A DNA stretch of 10,007 bases from Planctomycetota bacterium (GTDB lineage Bacteria > Planctomycetota > PLA2 > JAEUHO01), in contig JAHEIK010000110.1 in the NCBI GenBank assembly GCA_024639415.1, positions 1 to 10,007 on the forward strand. The letters are read 5' to 3'. The notes below the pieces were generated by a model. The model had not been told where the DNA came from, ran no database searches, and saw nothing but the letters and a program-made list of their open reading frames with translations. Of the stretch, positions 6,776 through 10,007 are shown in pieces. A program made the position numbers and the translations under genes. The stretch's first letter is position 1. Each line of letters starts with the position of its first letter.

Positions 6776-9309
6776 CGGGCACCTCCCGAACGCGGCATGC
6801 GGCGGTAGAGCAGCTCGCCGAGCCAGACGAGCAAGGCCAGCAGCAGGCACCAGGGCCACAGCGGCACGACGCCGACCGGGGCCCGCCCCCCGCCGGCCGC
6901 GGGCACGAAGTCCGCGGCTAGATCCAGCGTCTGCCACGTGCCGCCCGTCGACGACGCCAACCGAACGAGATCCAGCGCACGCGTGGGATCGACCTGATGC
7001 TCCCGGGTCCATGTCCGCTCCGGAGCCACCCAGGTGAAGTCGTCACTCGTCTCACCGGCCCAGCCTTGGATGCGCGCGTCGTGATCCTGCAGCGGGTGCC
7101 GCGCCTCGTAGAGGTCGGGCGCCCGGCGCCGGAAGACGAACGGCGTCTGGCCGGCCGAGTCCAGCACGCGCGCATGCGGCGCAGGCGCGCCGGGCAAGAG
7201 CTTGCGCGCGGTGAGGACGATCTCGCGCTCCGCGTGGACGGCGCGGAAGGCGTACGGCTCGCGCGTGTCCGACGCCGTACGCGCGAGCACGCGCGCGAGC
7301 CAGGCGCCGTAGTCGGGCCACGTGCGCCACGGCTCGGTGCCCGGCCCCGTCGGCTCGGTCATGAGCGTCGTCACGCGCCCCAGCCCGTGCCGCCACGTCG
7401 CGAGCACGGGGTGCTTCGTCGAGGTGACCTCGAGCAGCGTCGTGGCGCCGGGACGTGCGCGCGTCTCGACGTAGCCTGCGAGCGGCGGCACGGTCTCGGC
7501 GGCACTCTCGCCCCACCAGCCGGGCCCGCCCTTGGTCGTCAGCCCATGGCTGCCGGGACGCCACGCCGGCAGGTGCGCGCTGGCCGGCTGCTTCAGCAGG
7601 ATCTCGGGCAGGTTGAAGCGGTTCGGCACGCCGTAGAAGCGGCCCTTGCCCCAGTTCGCGAGGTTGACGAGGAACTCACTGTGGGTGTTGCCGCCGATGA
7701 GCACGGTCGAGACCGTGATGCCCTTCTCGGCCATGCGCCGCAGCAGCGGCTCGAACGCACCGGTCTCGACGCCGCCGTCTGTCAGCACGAGCACGTGCTT
7801 GTAGCGCGTCCGCACGTTCTGCAGCCCGTAGAAGGCCTCTTCGATGGCGGGCATGATGACCGTGCCGCCCCCGGCGTTGAGGCGGTTGAGCGCACGCTGG
7901 ATCTCGATCGCGTTGCTGGCGGGCTGGATCGGCGCCGCCCAGCGCTTGGCGCCGTAGAACTCGACGATGCCGACCTTGTCGTGCGGCAGGAGCCGACGCA
8001 TCGCAAGGCGCGCGACCTCCTTGGCGAGTTGTACGCGGTTGCCGCCCATCGAGCCGGACGTGTCGATGATCACGACGAGCGTCGTGGAGGGATCACGTTT
8101 CTCTTCCTTCTGCACGAGTTCGACGGGCAACAAGGCGGCAAGCGGCGAGCGCTGCCAGCCGCCGGCGCCGAACGACGAGCGCCCGCCGGACATGAAGAGG
8201 CCGGTCTCGCCGTTCTCGACAGCCTGACGCAGCGCGGCCTGCACGGGGGCGGGCACCGACTCGGCCGGGCGATCGTCGAGCACGACGAGGTCGGAGCGCG
8301 CGACGCGGCGCGCCAGGGAGGCCGTATCGGCGAGCACGGTATCGGCGAGCACTGGGTCGACGCGGAAGCCTGCCCCCAGGAGTCCGGAGAGGTTCGGGCC
8401 GCCCTCCGCCATGCGCTCGCCGAGGTAGAGGACACGCAGAGGCTCCTGCACCGCGACCGGTAGCCACTCCCAGTTCGTGTCGCGCGCCTCGTACGGCTTC
8501 GCCGCCTCGTGTAGCTCGACACGCACGTTGTAGACGCCCGCCTCGGCGGGCTCCCAGTCCACAAACACCGTGCCCGTGCCGTCGACGCGCACCGTCTCGG
8601 AGCGCGCGAGTTCCGCCTGCCCGGTCACGGCCCCGCTGCCGAGCCGAACGTGCACCTCCACGCCGCGGCCCTCCACACGCACGCCGATCCGCGCAAGATG
8701 TCCCACGCGCAGCATCTGCGGCAGGTCCACGCCAATCAGGCGGGCCGTCGGCTGCTCGCGAGGCAACTCGACTGTGTGCACGGGTACGCCGCGCCGCTGC
8801 AGGGCCTGCACGGCGCCCGCCCACGCCCGGTCCGTCGCGAGGCCGTCGGTGATCAGCGTCACGGAGCCGCGCGCGCCATGGGGAATCGCCCGTCCCGCGG
8901 CCTCGAGCCCGCGAGCGAGCGAGGAAGCACTGCGCGCGTCGGCGACGTTGACGTCCCCCACCAGGTCGTGCGTGACGTCGTCAAGCGAATCGAGCCCGCC
9001 CGTCTGCGCGCGGACCAAGATGAAGACGGTGCGGGCATCTTCGGCGAGGTCGGCCTGCACGCGGCGCGCGAGGTCATACGCATCGCCCTCGGCGGCGTCG
9101 AGCGTCGAGCCGTGCGCGTCGAGTACCACCACGTGCCAGGCGTCGCCATCCTGGTTGAACACGACCGGCCGTGCGGCGGAGAGGACCACGAGCAGGAGCA
9201 CGGCCGAGCGCAGCAACCCAAGCCGGACGTCGCGCAGCCGGCGCGGCCAGACCCAGATCGCCGGCACGGCCAAGGCGAGCAGCAGCCAGGCGGGATGCAG
9301 CAAGGTCAC
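6772..9309 (-). CDS. Membrane-anchored vWA protein with glutamine-amidotransferase-like fold (845 aa)
   Basis: Counted from the GTG at 9309, residues 5-21 and 30-50 are two membrane segments in the BatA N-terminal style. A degenerate vWA-like domain follows (about 58-185; DAHGS at 64-68 where DxSxS is expected, LITDG near 153). Next is a beta-rich stretch, then class I GATase-like strands (LRVLYLGE about 291, LVVLDD about 341, SGGRSSFGAGGW 374-385). A full vWA domain is inserted after these (about 410-560), with an intact metal site: DTSGS at 416-420, Thr483 in GGGT, and Asp511 in LTDGG. The GATase-like fold resumes with PPLAGYV and HPVLATWRHGLGRV (about 608-646). A C-terminal membrane helix lies at about 814-834. 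No GxCxG nucleophile is present, so the GATase-like part is probably not an enzyme. This architecture matches large vWA/GATase1-like proteins common in Planctomycetota and relatives; their role is poorly known. The bulk should face the periplasm (inference). Confidence 0.9.
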   Translation of the reverse strand: MTLLHPAWLLLALAVPAIWVWPRRLRDVRLGLLRSAVLLLVVLSAARPVVFNQDGDAWHVVVLDAHGSTLDAAEGDAYDLARRVQADLAEDARTVFILVRAQTGGLDSLDDVTHDLVGDVNVADARSASSLARGLEAAGRAIPHGARGSVTLITDGLATDRAWAGAVQALQRRGVPVHTVELPREQPTARLIGVDLPQMLRVGHLARIGVRVEGRGVEVHVRLGSGAVTGQAELARSETVRVDGTGTVFVDWEPAEAGVYNVRVELHEAAKPYEARDTNWEWLPVAVQEPLRVLYLGERMAEGGPNLSGLLGAGFRVDPVLADTVLADTASLARRVARSDLVVLDDRPAESVPAPVQAALRQAVENGETGLFMSGGRSSFGAGGWQRSPLAALLPVELVQKEEKRDPSTTLVVIIDTSGSMGGNRVQLAKEVARLAMRRLLPHDKVGIVEFYGAKRWAAPIQPASNAIEIQRALNRLNAGGGTVIMPAIEEAFYGLQNVRTRYKHVLVLTDGGVETGAFEPLLRRMAEKGITVSTVLIGGNTHSEFLVNLANWGKGRFYGVPNRFNLPEILLKQPASAHLPAWRPGSHGLTTKGGPGWWGESAAETVPPLAGYVETRARPGATTLLEVTSTKHPVLATWRHGLGRVTTLMTEPTGPGTEPWRTWPDYGAWLARVLARTASDTREPYAFRAVHAEREIVLTARKLLPGAPAPHARVLDSAGQTPFVFRRRAPDLYEARHPLQDHDARIQGWAGETSDDFTWVAPERTWTREHQVDPTRALDLVRLASSTGGTWQTLDLAADFVPAAGGGRAPVGVVPLWPWCLLLALLVWLGELLYRRMPRSGGAR
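6781..6787 (-). promoter_or_regulatory. Ribosome binding site of the TPR gene
   Basis: On the minus strand GGGAGGT ends five bases before the ATG at 6775, inside the last codons of the vWA gene. This site decides the start: the open frame runs 79 codons further upstream to 7012, but that extension would lie wholly within the vWA gene and would bury the signal peptide. The ATGA stop/start overlap and this site together suggest translational coupling. Confidence 0.85.
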
Positions 9310-10007
9310 GGCACCCTCCCGGCGCGGAAGAGCGTCCACTCGACGAGCAGGAGCGCGAACGCAAGCAGGATGACGAGCAGTGCGAGGTCCGCGCCGCCCG
9401 CCACCGAGACCTCCCCGCCCTCGTAGGCCGTGTCGGGATCCGCGGTCAGGGACGCTGCGAGCAACGAAGCCGTGAACCCGTCGCCGCTGTGCGTGTAGTC
9501 GCCGGCGACGGACGGCACGAGCGCGGTGCCGACACTGTCCAAGACGGCGTCGCCCGCCTGGTACGCGTCAGCGCCCGTGCCCACGACAGCCTCGCCCACC
9601 GCGGCGTAGCGGCGGAACGTGTCGCGGCCGGCGAGGTGACGGACCGCACCGGCGAGGAAGAGCGGGAACGCGCGCGAGCCGACGAAGCCGGCCGCTGGGT
9701 CGAGTAGCACGTCCGTGACCAGGATCACGCGCGACGCACTGTCGGCGACGCCGACCGACACAGGCGCACCGAGCAGGTCAGCCAGCGCCGCGCCGTCAAT
9801 CTCCGCCAGCGCCAGGACGCTGCGCAGCTCGCGCAGGGTAGCCGTGGCGTCTGCCGTCGGCTCGAAGACCTGGATGGTGTGAGCCATGCCAAGAGGCGCG
9901 GCGAATGCGAGCACGGCGTGGTGACCCGGCGGAGGGATCCCGCCGAAGGTCGTGATCTCGACGTCGGGCTGCTCGGCCACGAACTGCACGCCGGGATCCT
10001 GCCGGAG
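9306..10007 (-). CDS. BatA-like membrane protein, C-terminal part
   Basis: The frame is open from the right edge, so the start lies outside the window; 233 residues and a TGA (9306-9308) are visible. Features typical of the C-terminal half of BatA-like proteins are a VILVTD strand, then SRAFPLFLAGAVRHLAG (fragment residues about 111-127, like the family's FPxFxANAxRWL motif). A beta-rich stretch with DGFTASLLAAS follows, where relatives have their DxxES segment. A final membrane helix lies at about 206-226, followed by a short Arg-containing tail. A vWA domain, if present, would lie in the missing N-terminal part. The stop overlaps the next gene's GTG by four bases, so the two products are probably made together. 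The BatA-like call rests on the C-terminal pattern only. A GTG at 9989 could serve as a start, but the frame continues above it with similar composition and no ribosome site is apparent. Confidence 0.72.
   Translation of the reverse strand, partial: LRQDPGVQFVAEQPDVEITTFGGIPPPGHHAVLAFAAPLGMAHTIQVFEPTADATATLRELRSVLALAEIDGAALADLLGAPVSVGVADSASRVILVTDVLLDPAAGFVGSRAFPLFLAGAVRHLAGRDTFRRYAAVGEAVVGTGADAYQAGDAVLDSVGTALVPSVAGDYTHSGDGFTASLLAASLTADPDTAYEGGEVSVAGGADLALLVILLAFALLLVEWTLFRAGRVP
9314..9320 (-). promoter_or_regulatory. Ribosome binding site of the vWA/GATase-like gene
   Basis: Minus-strand GGGAGGG lies four bases before a GTG at 9307-9309, which overlaps the upstream TGA as GTGA. This favours GTG over the ATG at 9339. 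Starting at GTG makes the protein begin MTLLHPAWLLL, the usual beginning of BatA-type proteins, and gives the same four-base overlap as the next junction. The longer start would add ten polar residues ahead of the first membrane segment. Confidence 0.8.

Noticed and set aside
5243..6808. 521-codon + strand frame opposite the start of the TPR gene
   Set aside because: It is a shadow of a well-supported gene, with no ribosome site or family pattern seen.
6776..7012. 79-codon N-terminal extension of the TPR protein
   Set aside because: It would lie inside the vWA gene, reads as Arg/Gly/Ala-rich shadow text and would bury the signal peptide. The ATG at 6775 has a good ribosome site and an ATGA overlap.
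6997..8463. 488-codon + strand frame opposite the vWA gene
   Set aside because: It is a shadow; the minus-strand frame carries intact vWA and membrane motifs.
9310..9339. Ten-residue longer start (ATG at 9339) for the vWA protein
   Set aside because: The GTG at 9309 has the better ribosome site, forms a GTGA overlap and matches the typical BatA-type N-terminus.

Overview
The window is GC-rich and densely coding. It looks like a chromosomal piece of a high-GC, Gram-negative-type bacterium. The gene content is a BatA-like membrane protein, a von Willebrand A (vWA) protein with a glutamine-amidotransferase-like fold, and a giant exported TPR protein. Such sets are common in Planctomycetota, Myxococcota and related phyla; this placement is an inference from families and base composition, not from a marker gene.

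Layout. (1) Positions 1-185, + strand: the last 60 codons of a YbaK/EbsC-type aminoacyl-tRNA deacylase. (2) Positions 186-445: a non-coding gap between two converging genes, with two structured elements. These are a 20-bp unit repeated four times in perfect tandem (201-280, plus a partial fifth copy) and a 28-bp perfect inverted repeat with a 2-bp centre (346-403), inside an imperfect palindrome of about 86 bp (332-417). (3) Positions 446-10007, - strand: one operon read right to left. It contains the C-terminal part of a BatA-like membrane protein (9306 to beyond the window), an 845-residue vWA/GATase-like membrane protein (6772-9309) and a 2109-residue exported TPR protein (446-6775).

The three operon genes overlap by exactly four bases at each junction (GTGA at 9306-9309, ATGA at 6772-6775). 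Each downstream start has a strong Shine-Dalgarno sequence inside the end of the upstream gene, so they are probably translationally coupled and their products probably act together. The arrangement recalls MoxR/Bat-type loci (MoxR ATPase, DUF58, BatA/BatB vWA proteins, TPR proteins), which are linked to envelope functions and stress tolerance. A plausible reading is two membrane-anchored proteins, at least one with an intact metal-binding vWA domain, together with a very large TPR solenoid on the outer side of the inner membrane. What the complex does cannot be read from the sequence.

Most worth a second look are the giant TPR protein with its repeated aromatic/glycine loops, the double vWA architecture with one degenerate site, and the palindrome plus tandem-repeat module between the convergent genes. 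I see no tRNA, rRNA, CRISPR array, intact insertion sequence or phage gene. No promoter can be placed, because the operon starts outside the window.
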